This document shows, piece after piece, positions 1-8,244 of a stretch of DNA of 64,000 nucleotides (positions within the stretch are counted from its first letter, which is position 1; each line of letters begins with the position of its first letter). The translations under genes were made by a program, and so were the position numbers. The DNA is from Mesorhizobium denitrificans (lineage in GTDB: Bacteria; Pseudomonadota; Alphaproteobacteria; Rhizobiales; Rhizobiaceae), in the NCBI RefSeq assembly GCF_003403035.1, contig NZ_QURN01000001.1, positions 310,001-374,000 of the forward strand. The letters run 5' to 3'. A model generated the notes under the pieces. That model was not told the origin of the DNA and did no database searches. It worked only from the letters and a program-made list of their open reading frames with translations.

Positions 1-555
1 ATCGATCAGCAGGAAGCCGCTGACCACGGGCGGCACCGTCTCGCGGATCGGGAAGCGCGCGCCGAGCGGCAGCCAGTGCAATTTGTAGAAGAAGAAGAAC
101 TGTAGCGTCATGCCGAGCCAGAAAACCGGGATCCCGGTGCCGATCATGGTGATGAGGCGAATGGTGCCGTCCACCGTGCCGCCGGGGTGGCGAGCCGCGA
201 GCACCGCCAGCGAGAAGCTAATTGCCAAATAGAGGACGAAGCTGAAGGTCAGAAGCTCCAGCGTCGCCGGTAGATACTGCTTGAGGTCGGTGCTGACACT
301 GCGACGCGTGCGAATGGACTGGCCGAGATCACCCTTGGCGAGGCCGATCATGTAGGAGGCAAACTGCTCCGGCAACGGACGGTCGAGACCGTGCTCTGCG
401 CGGATGCGCTGCACGGTCTCCTCAGAGGCGTTCTGGCCAGCCAGGAAGGCGGCGGGGTCGGCTGGAACGACACGGCTGAGAAAGAAGGTTATGACCGCAA
501 CCGCAATGAGGACGAGAAGGCCCCAAACCAGACGCTTGAAAAGGAATGCGATCAC
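1..555 (-). CDS. Dipeptide/oligopeptide ABC transporter permease, DppB-like (3' end outside window)
   Basis: Inner-membrane permease of a peptide-type (family 5) ABC importer. Reading leftwards, the 185 visible codons start at GTG 555 and give an N-terminus with one hydrophobic helix, then SRVVPADPAAFLAGQNA and RIRAEHGLDRPLPEQF, the usual DppB/OppB opening. Further membrane segments follow, and the reading frame runs off the left edge with about 40% of a typical 310-320 aa protein missing. A G-rich ribosome-binding stretch (cggggtggg) precedes the GTG, and the start lies 33 bases beyond the stop of the binding-protein gene, so the two are one operon. The substrate cannot be told from the permease. 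Family assignment is firm; the GTG start is the only reasonable one I see. Confidence 0.85.
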   Translation of the reverse strand, partial: MIAFLFKRLVWGLLVLIAVAVITFFLSRVVPADPAAFLAGQNASEETVQRIRAEHGLDRPLPEQFASYMIGLAKGDLGQSIRTRRSVSTDLKQYLPATLELLTFSFVLYLAISFSLAVLAARHPGGTVDGTIRLITMIGTGIPVFWLGMTLQFFFFYKLHWLPLGARFPIRETVPPVVSGFLLID

Positions 556-588
556 AACCGTGCTGTCCGTATGCCCACCCCGCTGCTG

Positions 589-2121
589 TTACTTGCTGTA
601 CATTTCCCAGAAGCGGGCGTTGATGTACTCGGCCGGGTCTATGCGGTAGCCGCCGATCCGGTCGGGCTCAGGCACCACCGTTTTCGGCCGTGCTGTCCAG
701 ATTACATAGTGGGAGTCTACCACGATATCAGCCGCCTGTTTGAGCAGTTTGCCCCGCTCTGTGGCATCGGCGATTGTCGGCAGCTTGGCCACAAGATCCT
801 GCAGCGTCTGATCGAAGAACTTACCCGAATTGTAGAAACCGCCCTTCAGATAGTGGGCCGAGAAGAACTTGGTTGCGTCGGACGGGCTCAGATTGGCGTT
901 GCCGAGCACAAAGCAGTTGCTCTTGTCGGACTTGATGGCGGTGATCGCCTCGACGAAGGGCTGCTCCTCGATCTCGACTGTGACGCCGAGTTGCTGGGCA
1001 GACGACTGAAGCACGGTCGCTGCAAAGCGGAATTCCGGGAAGCCAGCGGGTACTGAGCATTTCATCTTGGCATTGGCGAGACCCGACTTGGCAAGTGCAG
1101 CCTTGGCGGCGTCGAGATCGGTCTTGATCTCCGGCTCTTCTTTTTCCGGGCTGCCTGGGAACCATGCCGGAATCGGACCGCGGCCCACTTCGGCCTTGCC
1201 CTGGAACGACTGCACCATGGCATTATAGTCGAACGCCTTCACCAATGCGTCGCGGAAATCCTTGTTGTTGGTTGGTGCCAAATCCATGTTGAGATAGATC
1301 GCCGGCCAGGCCCATAGATTGTTGCCCTCGACCATATGGAAGCCGCTGCTGGTGCCGATGCGCAGTGCTTCGTCTAGCGGCACGAAATTGGCGAGGTCGA
1401 ACTCGCCGCCTTCGAGGCCACGGGCGCGGTTCGCGCCGTCGGTGACGAAACGGTCGAGCACGCGGTCGAACGGCTTTTCCGGGAACTTGCCCCACCATTT
1501 GTCGTTGCGCTTCAACTCGATCTGGGTGCCGCGCGTCCAGGACACAAATTCGTAGGGACCTGTGCCGTTGGCATTCTCGTTGAACCAGGCCTGGCCTTGG
1601 TCGTCCTTGTGCTTGTCGATGTCCACATGCGACAGCATCTCGATGCGGCTGAGGTTGGAAGCAAGGAAGACGGTTGGCTGCTTCGTCTCGATCTTGACGG
1701 TCATGGGGTCGACCACGGTGACGCTGGCAATATCGTCGACGAGATAGGACTGGCCCTGACCGATCTTTAGCAGACGGTCGAGCGTTGCCTTGACGTCGGT
1801 TGCGTCGAAGGGTGACCCGTCATGGAACGTGACGCCGTCGCGCAGCTTGAAAGTCCAAACCTTGCCGTCCTGCGTCCATTCGGTCGCAAGCGCCGGCAGC
1901 AGCTTCGAAGGGTCGGCGAGATCGAAGTCGATCAGGCGGTCGTAGATGTTGCGGGTGACGGTGAATTCCCAATTCACATTGGCCTTGGCCGGGTCGATGG
2001 TGCTCGGCTCGCCGGCATCGGCATATACGAAGGTGGACGCGTCGTCGGCGAATGCCGAGTAGGAGACGCCACCCATCATAAGGCCGAGCGCTATTCCCAA
2101 AATTCCGTTGCGAAGCTTCAT
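589..2121 (-). CDS. ABC transporter substrate-binding protein, family 5 (DppA/OppA type)
   Basis: Periplasmic binding protein of 510 aa for a peptide/opine/glycoside-type ABC importer. Residues 1-25 form a Sec signal peptide (MKLRNGILGIALGLMMG, cleavage near SAFA-DDAST). The mature protein has the family 5 layout: YADAGEPSTIDPAKANVNWE near the N-terminus, then LLPALATEWTQDGKVWTFKL and VTFHDGSPFDATDVKATLDR, the SBP_bac_5 signature. Length is typical. It is the first gene of an operon with the downstream permease and is preceded by a perfect AT-rich palindrome, so it is probably repressed by the neighbouring GntR protein. The ligand is not known; the otnK/otnC neighbours hint at an acid or amino-acid derivative rather than a peptide, which is inference. 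Confidence 0.93.
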   Translation of the reverse strand: MKLRNGILGIALGLMMGGVSYSAFADDASTFVYADAGEPSTIDPAKANVNWEFTVTRNIYDRLIDFDLADPSKLLPALATEWTQDGKVWTFKLRDGVTFHDGSPFDATDVKATLDRLLKIGQGQSYLVDDIASVTVVDPMTVKIETKQPTVFLASNLSRIEMLSHVDIDKHKDDQGQAWFNENANGTGPYEFVSWTRGTQIELKRNDKWWGKFPEKPFDRVLDRFVTDGANRARGLEGGEFDLANFVPLDEALRIGTSSGFHMVEGNNLWAWPAIYLNMDLAPTNNKDFRDALVKAFDYNAMVQSFQGKAEVGRGPIPAWFPGSPEKEEPEIKTDLDAAKAALAKSGLANAKMKCSVPAGFPEFRFAATVLQSSAQQLGVTVEIEEQPFVEAITAIKSDKSNCFVLGNANLSPSDATKFFSAHYLKGGFYNSGKFFDQTLQDLVAKLPTIADATERGKLLKQAADIVVDSHYVIWTARPKTVVPEPDRIGGYRIDPAEYINARFWEMYSK

Positions 2122-2155
2122 TTCTCTCCCCGTATTTTTGACCTCTGGAAACAGA

Positions 2156-2172
2156 ATATATCATATATGATA
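2156..2172. promoter_or_regulatory. AT-rich palindromic operator upstream of the family 5 transporter operon
   Basis: TATCATATATGATA at 2159-2172 is a perfect 14-base palindrome lying 38 bases upstream of the binding-protein start. The 16-mer ATATATCATATATGAT (2156-2171) recurs with a single change at 19,912-19,927. FCD-type GntR proteins usually bind short AT-rich palindromes, and one is encoded at 2338-3048. Confidence 0.6.
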
Positions 2173-2337
2173 GAGGCCGCAAGCGCGCATGACGACCTTT
2201 CCGCATTGCGCGGAGAGCGGTAAAATCGGGAACAGAAGCAGCGTTGAGGCACGGCGAAAAACGCCGATGCTCAAGCCCGTTCCGTGTCGCTACAGAATGG
2301 AGGGGGTACTCGATTTTGGGGGAGGGAAAGGGCCGGA

Positions 2338-3048
2338 CTAGCGTCGTGACCGACGCGGGGGCTCATCCCCGGCTTCTTCCTTGCTCTCGATCCCAGCAAG
2401 GTGCTCGATGAATTTGCGGCCGCCTTCGATCAGGTCCTGTTCGAAGGCGTGTCGGAGCGCCGCCTCGTCCTTGGCACGCAAGGCTGCGATTACGTTGACG
2501 TGCTGGTGTCGGCCTTCATAGGTCGGGTGGCCATGCGGATAGAGCAGGCTGAGCAACGGCCCGGCCTGAATCCACAGCTTCTCGATCATCTCGATGAGAT
2601 GCGGCATTTCCGACTTGCGATGGACCGCGAAATGGAAGTCGTAGTTGTACTGGAGCGCGGCCGCATAATCCTTGGCGCGCTCTGCCTGAACTAGCTTGTC
2701 GTGTATCTCTTCGAGCGTGCTCAGGAATGGCTCGTCGATGTGCGGCATTGCCTTCGCGGCCGCATAGGGTTCCAGCACCAGGCGGATATCGCGAAGCTCC
2801 AGATATTCCTTGAGGCTGATCCGCCGTACGCGAATGTAGTAACCCGGTTTCATTTCCAATGCGCCGTCCTTGACGAGCTGGAACAGCGCCTCGCGTACTG
2901 GCGTCTCGCTGGTGCCGAGTTGCTGAGCCAAGTCGCGGATCTTCAGCCGGTCGCCAGGATGTAACCGCGCAGACATAAGCTCCTGACGTAAGCGCAGGTA
3001 TATCTGCGAGGAGAGGCTTGTCGCCTGGATCTCAGGCAGCTTGTTCAT
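2338..3048 (-). CDS. GntR-family transcriptional regulator, FCD domain
   Basis: Ligand-responsive repressor with an N-terminal winged helix-turn-helix and a C-terminal all-helical FCD effector domain. The wHTH reads SSQIYLRLRQELMSARLHPG followed by LAQQLGTSETPVREALFQL, the GntR recognition region. The FCD part carries the usual acidic/histidine set in YNYDFHFAVHRKSEMPHL and the late RHQHVNVIAAL. I prefer ATG 3048 (MNKLPEIQ), giving 236 aa; a GTG at 3102 would add 18 residues but has no visible ribosome-binding site. It lies downstream of otnK-otnC on the same strand and upstream of the transporter operon, so it probably responds to an intermediate of that pathway. Confidence 0.9.
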   Translation of the reverse strand: MNKLPEIQATSLSSQIYLRLRQELMSARLHPGDRLKIRDLAQQLGTSETPVREALFQLVKDGALEMKPGYYIRVRRISLKEYLELRDIRLVLEPYAAAKAMPHIDEPFLSTLEEIHDKLVQAERAKDYAAALQYNYDFHFAVHRKSEMPHLIEMIEKLWIQAGPLLSLLYPHGHPTYEGRHQHVNVIAALRAKDEAALRHAFEQDLIEGGRKFIEHLAGIESKEEAGDEPPRRSRR

Positions 3049-3185
3049 TTTCAGCGGGCTCGCTTTTGCAACTGGACGACCGTCTTCATGATCACACAGC
3101 ACCAGGCATGTCCATATCGTGGTCTGGGAAGCATTCGAAAATCCAGTTCATAACGAGGGTCATTATACCTTGCTGGCCAGGCTCG

Positions 3186-3830
3186 TCAGCCAGCTAGCAA
3201 ACCTGTTCCATAATTGCCGTAGCGTTTGCCGACACGTGCCATTTCTTCTTCCGGGAGCAGCATGGGCTCGCCGCCTTGCAGCGCCATCAGATATTGGCGG
3301 GCAAGAGTTTCGAGCTTGACCGTAGTCTGGAATGCGGCTTCTAGCGTCTTTCCAATGGCGATCATGCCATGATTGGCGAGCAGGCAGGCGGTGCGATCCT
3401 TCAGGGCCTCGACAGCCGCCGCCCCAAGGTCGCCCGTGCCGAAAGTTGCATAACGGGCGCAGCGCACGTCGGTGCCGCCGAAGGCCGCAACCATATAGTG
3501 GAAGGGAGGCAGTGGCTTGCGCAGGCATGCCAGCGCCACGCAAGCGTCTGCATGAGTGTGGATCACTGCATTGGCGGCCGGATAGGCGCGCAGAATCGCC
3601 GAATGCATGTGCCATTCGCTCGACGGGATGCCACCGGTCGCGCCACCGTCGTCTTCGACCCGGACAAGCCTTAAAGGGGAAAGATTGGCGCTGTTTGCCC
3701 CAGTTGGCGTGATCAGCATGGCGTCGGCTATCCGGCAGCTAACATTACCGCTGTTGCCGTGATTGAAGCCTTTGTCCTGCAGACGACCCACGATGTCGAC
3801 GATTGCGAGGCCGGCTGCGTCTTCGTCCAT
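3186..3830 (-). CDS. otnC: Class II aldolase/adducin family, probable 3-oxo-tetronate 4-phosphate decarboxylase (OtnC-type)
   Basis: Zn-dependent class II aldolase-fold protein of 214 aa. Fold marks are GNSGNVSCRI for the phosphate loop, SSEWHMHSAILRAYP with its acidic and His ligands, and VIHTHADACVALACL with the HxH zinc site; a further His is in LLANHGMIAIG. OtnC decarboxylates 3-oxo-tetronate 4-phosphate to dihydroxyacetone phosphate. The assignment rests mainly on the immediate neighbour: the gene begins right after the otnK stop. The start is ATG 3830 or the overlapping GTG 3833. Fuculose-phosphate-aldolase-like activity on another phosphorylated acid cannot be excluded. Confidence 0.8.
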   Translation of the reverse strand: MDEDAAGLAIVDIVGRLQDKGFNHGNSGNVSCRIADAMLITPTGANSANLSPLRLVRVEDDGGATGGIPSSEWHMHSAILRAYPAANAVIHTHADACVALACLRKPLPPFHYMVAAFGGTDVRCARYATFGTGDLGAAAVEALKDRTACLLANHGMIAIGKTLEAAFQTTVKLETLARQYLMALQGGEPMLLPEEEMARVGKRYGNYGTGLLAG

Positions 3831-3834
3831 CACC

Positions 3835-5112
3835 TCAGTCCTCTGGATGCCGCATTGATTCTAGCGTCGGCAGGAACATGTCGACAGGACCGAGCTTTCC
3901 GGATTTGAGGCTGAGGGCAACAACCTCCGCCCCTTCCGTTGTCGCCCGGGCAATTCCCGGCCCGCGATAGGCGCCAACCCTCAACCGGTCGATGCCAAGC
4001 TGCTCGACCACCGTGCCGGATGTCTCGCCGCCCGCGACTAGGAAGCGCCGGACACCGCGTCCGCGCAGTTCGACCGCAAGCCGGCCAAGGACAGTTTCGG
4101 CGAAGGCCGCAGCGCCATCGCGACCAAATTTCGCCTGCGCGGCCGCGACCTGGTCCGGGCCTGCCGATGTGGCGATCGAAATCGGCCCGCTGTCGAGATG
4201 GTCGCCTGCCCAGGCTAGCGCCTTCTCAACCGCGGTATCGACACTTGCGACCGAAGCGATGTCGATGCGGTGCACCGGCCTTGCCTTTTCAAAGGCCGCG
4301 AGTTGCTCCAGCGTGCATTCAGCGCAACTGCCCGCAAGCACGACGCCGGGGCTCTCAACGGCTGGCAGCGGCCGCTTCGGCGGCGCGTCATCCAGCCAGC
4401 CGCGCTCGCGCCACAGCGGGGGATAATGGCGGATGACCGGCGCGTTGCCCGTCATTAGCGGCCAGTCGACGGTCAGTTCGGCGATCGCGGCAAGATCTTC
4501 GGGATATATAGCGTCAAAGATGATGTGCCGGACGCCTTGTGCGACAAGATGGTCGAGATGGGCGCGGCGGCTGGTAGGATCCGCCCGCACGGCATTGTGC
4601 GGCAAGAGGCCAACAGAGAGTTTGGACTGCCGCTGTAGCACGCGCACCAGGCTGGGGTCGGTCATAGGAGTCAGCGGGTCGAGCCGCTTCGGCGATTCCG
4701 AAACGAGCTGCGCGCCGACGAAGAGATGGCCTTGGAAGACGCTGCGCGCGAGGTCGCCGGAGCTCGGGCAGAAGCCGGTTTGGGAGGACCGCGTCAGAGC
4801 CAGCAGGTTATCAGTGACCGGGCCGATATTGCCATCGTCAGTGGAATCGAAGGTGGCGCAATATTTGAAGAACAGCCGCCTCACGCCGATTTCGAGCAAC
4901 TGCTGAGCCGCATATTCCGATTTCCGCACGGCCTCGGCGGCGGGAATGACGCGGGTCTTTTGCGCGACGACGATTGCGGGCGAGTGGGCAAAGTCCTGAA
5001 CCAGCGCAGGCTTGGTCACAAAGCCGCAATCGATACCCAGCGCCACCAGCATTGCCGCCGTTTCCATACCGCCGGTGAGATCGTCGGCAACGACACCAAT
5101 GATGGGCTGCAT
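3835..5112 (-). CDS. otnK: Four-carbon acid sugar kinase, 3-oxo-tetronate kinase (OtnK, DUF1537)
   Basis: ATP-dependent kinase of 425 aa that phosphorylates 3-oxo-tetronate in threonate/erythronate catabolism. Seen directly: MQPIIGVVADDLTGGMETAA (sugar-binding N-domain), FFKYCATFDSTDDGNIGPVT, QGHLFVGAQLVSES and LDPLTPMTDPSLVRVLQ, all OtnK hallmarks, and the C-terminal nucleotide-binding segment FLVAGGETSGTVVEQLG. Length is typical. ATG 5112 is preceded by a good ribosome-binding site (gggag). It is the first gene of otnK-otnC-gntR and is divergent from an aminotransferase, with an operator-like site between. No tetronate dehydrogenase (LtnD/DenD type) or isomerase (OtnI) is seen in the window, so the source of the 3-oxo-acid is unexplained. 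Confidence 0.9.
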   Translation of the reverse strand: MQPIIGVVADDLTGGMETAAMLVALGIDCGFVTKPALVQDFAHSPAIVVAQKTRVIPAAEAVRKSEYAAQQLLEIGVRRLFFKYCATFDSTDDGNIGPVTDNLLALTRSSQTGFCPSSGDLARSVFQGHLFVGAQLVSESPKRLDPLTPMTDPSLVRVLQRQSKLSVGLLPHNAVRADPTSRRAHLDHLVAQGVRHIIFDAIYPEDLAAIAELTVDWPLMTGNAPVIRHYPPLWRERGWLDDAPPKRPLPAVESPGVVLAGSCAECTLEQLAAFEKARPVHRIDIASVASVDTAVEKALAWAGDHLDSGPISIATSAGPDQVAAAQAKFGRDGAAAFAETVLGRLAVELRGRGVRRFLVAGGETSGTVVEQLGIDRLRVGAYRGPGIARATTEGAEVVALSLKSGKLGPVDMFLPTLESMRHPED

Positions 5113-5146
5113 GTTTCTCCCGCAATTCCGAAGCTATTGTGCAAAG

Positions 5147-5166
5147 ATGATACATCATATATCGAA
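5147..5166. promoter_or_regulatory. Operator-like site in the otnK / aminotransferase divergent region
   Basis: ATACATCATATATCGA (5150-5165) matches the 16-mer at 2156-2171 at 12 of 16 positions; GATACATCATATATC is an imperfect inverted repeat. It sits between two divergent starts (5112 and 5218) and could control both. Confidence 0.5.
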
Positions 5167-5217
5167 AACTGAAAAGCAGTCTTGGGCGACGGGTCCCAAG
5201 ACGCACGGCGGGGTTTC

Positions 5218-6444
5218 ATGGATCAGCAGTCGAAGAGCAGTGACGGTGCCTTGCGGGCCCGGGCTATGCGCGTCATCCCAGGGGGAATGTGGGGCCATCA
5301 GAACGCGCCGCGAATGCCGGCCGGATACCCGCAATATTTCGAACGCGCTCAAGGGTGCCGCACCTGGGATGCGGACGGACGTGAGTATATTGATTTCATC
5401 TGCGGCTGGGGGCCAACGATCCTGGGCTACGGCGATGCCGACGTCGAGGCCGCGGCAGATAGGCAGCGTGCGCTTGGCGACGCGATGAACGGACCGAGCG
5501 AGCGGCTTGTCGAATTAGCAGAGCTTATGGTCGAAACCGTCCCGCATGCCGACTGGGCGATGTTCTCCAAGAACGGCACGGATGCCACCACAGCCTGCCT
5601 GACGATCGCCCGCGCAGGCACAGGGCGACGCAAGATATTAGTCGCGCGCGGTGCCTATCACGGCGCCATTCCGTGGTGCTCACCGTCGGTCGTCGGCGTT
5701 ACGGATGAGGACCGGGCGCACCTGCTCTATTACGACTACAACAATGTCGAGAGCCTCGAGGCCGCGGCCGAAGAGTGCAGGGGCGATCTCGCGGCGATAC
5801 TGGTCTCGGCCTTCAAGCACGACCTCGGCAAGCCGCATGAATTGCCGACCGTGGCGTTTGCGCAAAAGGCGCGGGCGCTCGCCGATAGCGCTGATGCGGC
5901 GTTGATCGTCGACGACGTTCGCGCCGGCTTCCGTCTCGATATGGGCGGCAGCTGGGAACTGGTGGGCGTGCGCCCCGACATGGCCGCCTGGAGCAAGGCG
6001 ATTGCCAATGGCCATGCGCTGGCCGCTGTCACCGGCAACGACCGCTTCCGCGAGGGTGCAACGCGCATCTTCACGACCGGCTCGTTCTGGACGGCCGGTG
6101 TGTCGATGGCAGCCGCGATCGCCACGATCCGGAAACTCAGCGCGGTCGATGCCGTGGTGCATATGCGCGCGATGGGCCAACGCTTTCGTGACGGCCTCGA
6201 CGCACAAGCCAAGAGGCACAGCGTGCCGCTGCGTCAAAGCGGGCCGGTGCAGATGCCGGTACTCTTGTTCGAGAGCGATGCGGACCGCAGGCTCGGCGAT
6301 ACCTTCTGCCTGGAGGCGCTCGCACGCGGTGTCTACCTGCATCCGTCTCACACACTCTTCCTGTCCGCCGCGCACCGGGAGACTGATATCGATATGGCAC
6401 TCGCGGCAACCGACGAAGCGCTAGCTGCGGTTGCCCGGCTTTAG
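5218..6444 (+). CDS. Class III PLP-dependent aminotransferase, glutamate-1-semialdehyde aminomutase-like
   Basis: PLP enzyme of 408 aa of the HemL-like branch of class III aminotransferases. Seen: MRVIPGGMWGHQN at the start, DADGREYIDFICGWGPTILG, FSKNGTDATTACLTIAR (phosphate-binding turn), ALIVDDVRAGFR (PLP ring Asp) and the Schiff-base lysine in WSKAIANGHALAAV, about residue 260. ATG 5218 is chosen because gcggggtttc precedes it and the upstream in-frame codon is only a TTG. It is not likely to be haem-pathway HemL: the context is catabolic and the substrate-side residues differ from the HemL consensus I remember. HemL-like enzymes in such clusters often act on beta-amino acids or amino-aldehydes. 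The substrate is unknown. Confidence 0.85.
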   Translation: MDQQSKSSDGALRARAMRVIPGGMWGHQNAPRMPAGYPQYFERAQGCRTWDADGREYIDFICGWGPTILGYGDADVEAAADRQRALGDAMNGPSERLVELAELMVETVPHADWAMFSKNGTDATTACLTIARAGTGRRKILVARGAYHGAIPWCSPSVVGVTDEDRAHLLYYDYNNVESLEAAAEECRGDLAAILVSAFKHDLGKPHELPTVAFAQKARALADSADAALIVDDVRAGFRLDMGGSWELVGVRPDMAAWSKAIANGHALAAVTGNDRFREGATRIFTTGSFWTAGVSMAAAIATIRKLSAVDAVVHMRAMGQRFRDGLDAQAKRHSVPLRQSGPVQMPVLLFESDADRRLGDTFCLEALARGVYLHPSHTLFLSAAHRETDIDMALAATDEALAAVARL

Positions 6445-6485
6445 ATACTGATGCAGGATTTGCTTCGCGACCGACGTGGGACGGA

Positions 6486-7163
6486 TCAGGACGCGACGAA
6501 GCCTTCGTGCTCTTGCAGGAAACGGAGGAAATCCTCGCCTCCCAGGATAAGGTCCTGTTCCATGGCGGTGCGGGCCTTTTGCGGGTCGTTTTCACGAAGG
6601 CCCTCTATTACCGTCAGGTGCTGGGCAGCGCCCACATATTTGTGTTCGCCTTCCTTGAAAAAGACGGTCAGCATCGGCCCCATCGAAACCCACAGGCTTT
6701 CGATATGGGCGACCAGCATTTCCATGCCGGAGAGCCGGTAGACGGTGAAGTGAAAGTCGCGGTTGTAGCGGAATGAAAGTTCCGGATCGCCGGAGCGATC
6801 TGCCTTCTCGAACACTTTCTGGATGCTGGTCAGCTTATCGATGTCGTCCTTCGTCGCGTTCTGCGCCGCAAGCTCCGTGGCAAGGCCTTCCAGCGACAGC
6901 CTTATGGTGCGGACCTCCATGTAGCGCGCAAGCGTCAGCGCCGGCACGGTGACGAAGCGGCCCGAACGCAGCTCCAGGCCGCGCTCGCTGACAAGCCTCA
7001 GGCATGCTTCGCGGGCGGGGGTGACGCTGGTACCGAGCTGGTCGGCGAGATCCTGCATTACCAGACGCTGGCCTGGCCGGAACCGTCCTGCGACCAACCC
7101 TTCGCGAAGGGCGACATAGGCGCGCGTGGAAAGGTTGCCTTGCTCGAGCGGCTGAATGTTCAC
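6486..7163 (-). CDS. GntR-family transcriptional regulator, FCD domain
   Basis: FCD-type GntR repressor of 225 aa, second of four in this cluster. The wHTH is LSTRAYVALREGLVAGRF plus LADQLGTSVTPAREACLRL; the FCD domain includes the histidine-containing YNRDFHFTVYRLSGMEML and AAQHLTVIEGL. GTG 7163 is preceded by ggagacc at good spacing. It is transcribed in the same direction as the split transketolase genes and about 100 bases beyond them, so they probably form one unit. It is closely similar in architecture to the regulators at 2338 and 17,624, suggesting duplication within the cluster. Confidence 0.9.
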   Translation of the reverse strand: MNIQPLEQGNLSTRAYVALREGLVAGRFRPGQRLVMQDLADQLGTSVTPAREACLRLVSERGLELRSGRFVTVPALTLARYMEVRTIRLSLEGLATELAAQNATKDDIDKLTSIQKVFEKADRSGDPELSFRYNRDFHFTVYRLSGMEMLVAHIESLWVSMGPMLTVFFKEGEHKYVGAAQHLTVIEGLRENDPQKARTAMEQDLILGGEDFLRFLQEHEGFVAS

Positions 7164-7266
7164 GACAAAGGTCTCCTCCGCATTGTTGAGTGGCGTTTTC
7201 TGCCGGCAGTGATTCTACAAGATATATCCAATAGTCGCTTTTTCCCCCACTGTATTGTCGAGCCTG

Positions 7267-8244
7267 CTAAGCGAGCAAGGATTGCGCGACGGTTTCGACG
7301 CCGGGCCCATCGAGCTTGTAGTGGCGATAAAGGTGGCTCGGTGGCGCGATCAGGCTGTACTCGTCCTTGATGCCATGCCGGACCAACCGTGCACCGCCGC
7401 CTTCCTCGGCCAGAACTTCGGCGACCGCGCCGCCCAGGCCGCCAAGGATGTTGTGCTCCTCGACGGTCAGGATGATGCGCGATTTGCGTGCCGCCGCCAT
7501 CACCGCATCGCGATCGAGCGGCTTGATCGTGTGCATGTCGATGAGACCGACGGAATGGCCCTTGCCGTTCAAGGCTTCCATCGCCTGTTTTGCAGAGTGC
7601 ACAGCCATGCCACAGGCGATGATGGTGATGTCGTTGCCGATGCCGTGGACCACCGCCTTGCCGATTTCGAACGGTGCATCATTGGCATAGACGACAGGAT
7701 CGTGACCGCGCGAAATGCGGAAGTAGATCGGTTGCGGATGATTGACGGAAGCGCGCAACGCTGCCGCGAATTGCGGGCCGTCCGCGGTCGAGATCACGGT
7801 GAGGTCGGCAATCGAGCGCATGATGGCGATATCCTCGGTTGCGTGATGCGAGGTGCCGTAAAAGCCGAGCGAAATGCCGGTGTGATGACCGATCAGGCGG
7901 ACCGGCTGCGCGCAATAGGCGACGTCCATGCGGATTTGTTCGCAGCAGAGCAGCGCGAGGAAGGACGCGAAGGTCGCGACATACGGCATGACGCCGGTAG
8001 TCGCCATGCCGGCTGCGGCCGAGACCATGTTCTGTTCGGAAATGCCGAATTGCGTGAAGCGCTCGGGGAAGCGGCGGGCAAAGCCAACGAGACCATTGGA
8101 ATACTGCAGGTCGGCGGCGCCAGCGACGACCGGATGGCCGGCTTCGGCAAGCTCAATCAGCGTGTCGGCCAAAGTTGCAAGCGAAGGAGCGCGCTTGTTT
8201 ATCTCGCGGTACTGCCAGCTGTCGGGATGCAAGATCGTGCTCAT
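7267..8244 (-). CDS. Transketolase, C-terminal subunit (pyrimidine-binding and C-terminal domains)
   Basis: Second half of a split transketolase, 325 aa, TPP-dependent. Seen: the TPP pyrimidine-binding domain with RFTQFGISEQNMVSAAAGMA (the glutamate of ISEQNM activates the cofactor), VRLIGHHTGISLGFYGTSHH, IYFRISRGHDP, and the C-terminal domain TIKPLDRDAVMAAARKSRII followed by TVEEHNILGGLGGAVAEVL. ATG 8244 has a strong tcggagg ribosome-binding site and overlaps the stop of the N-terminal subunit gene (ATGA), so the two are translationally coupled. Split transketolases of this kind serve specialised sugar or sulfo-sugar pathways (AptAB and SqwGH are known examples) rather than the pentose phosphate cycle. 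The substrate here is not known. Confidence 0.88.
   Translation of the reverse strand: MSTILHPDSWQYREINKRAPSLATLADTLIELAEAGHPVVAGAADLQYSNGLVGFARRFPERFTQFGISEQNMVSAAAGMATTGVMPYVATFASFLALLCCEQIRMDVAYCAQPVRLIGHHTGISLGFYGTSHHATEDIAIMRSIADLTVISTADGPQFAAALRASVNHPQPIYFRISRGHDPVVYANDAPFEIGKAVVHGIGNDITIIACGMAVHSAKQAMEALNGKGHSVGLIDMHTIKPLDRDAVMAAARKSRIILTVEEHNILGGLGGAVAEVLAEEGGGARLVRHGIKDEYSLIAPPSHLYRHYKLDGPGVETVAQSLLA

Noticed and set aside
589-1056. Plus-strand frame overlapping the binding-protein gene
   Set aside because: No motif, no ribosome-binding site; the minus-strand frame has a signal peptide and SBP signature.
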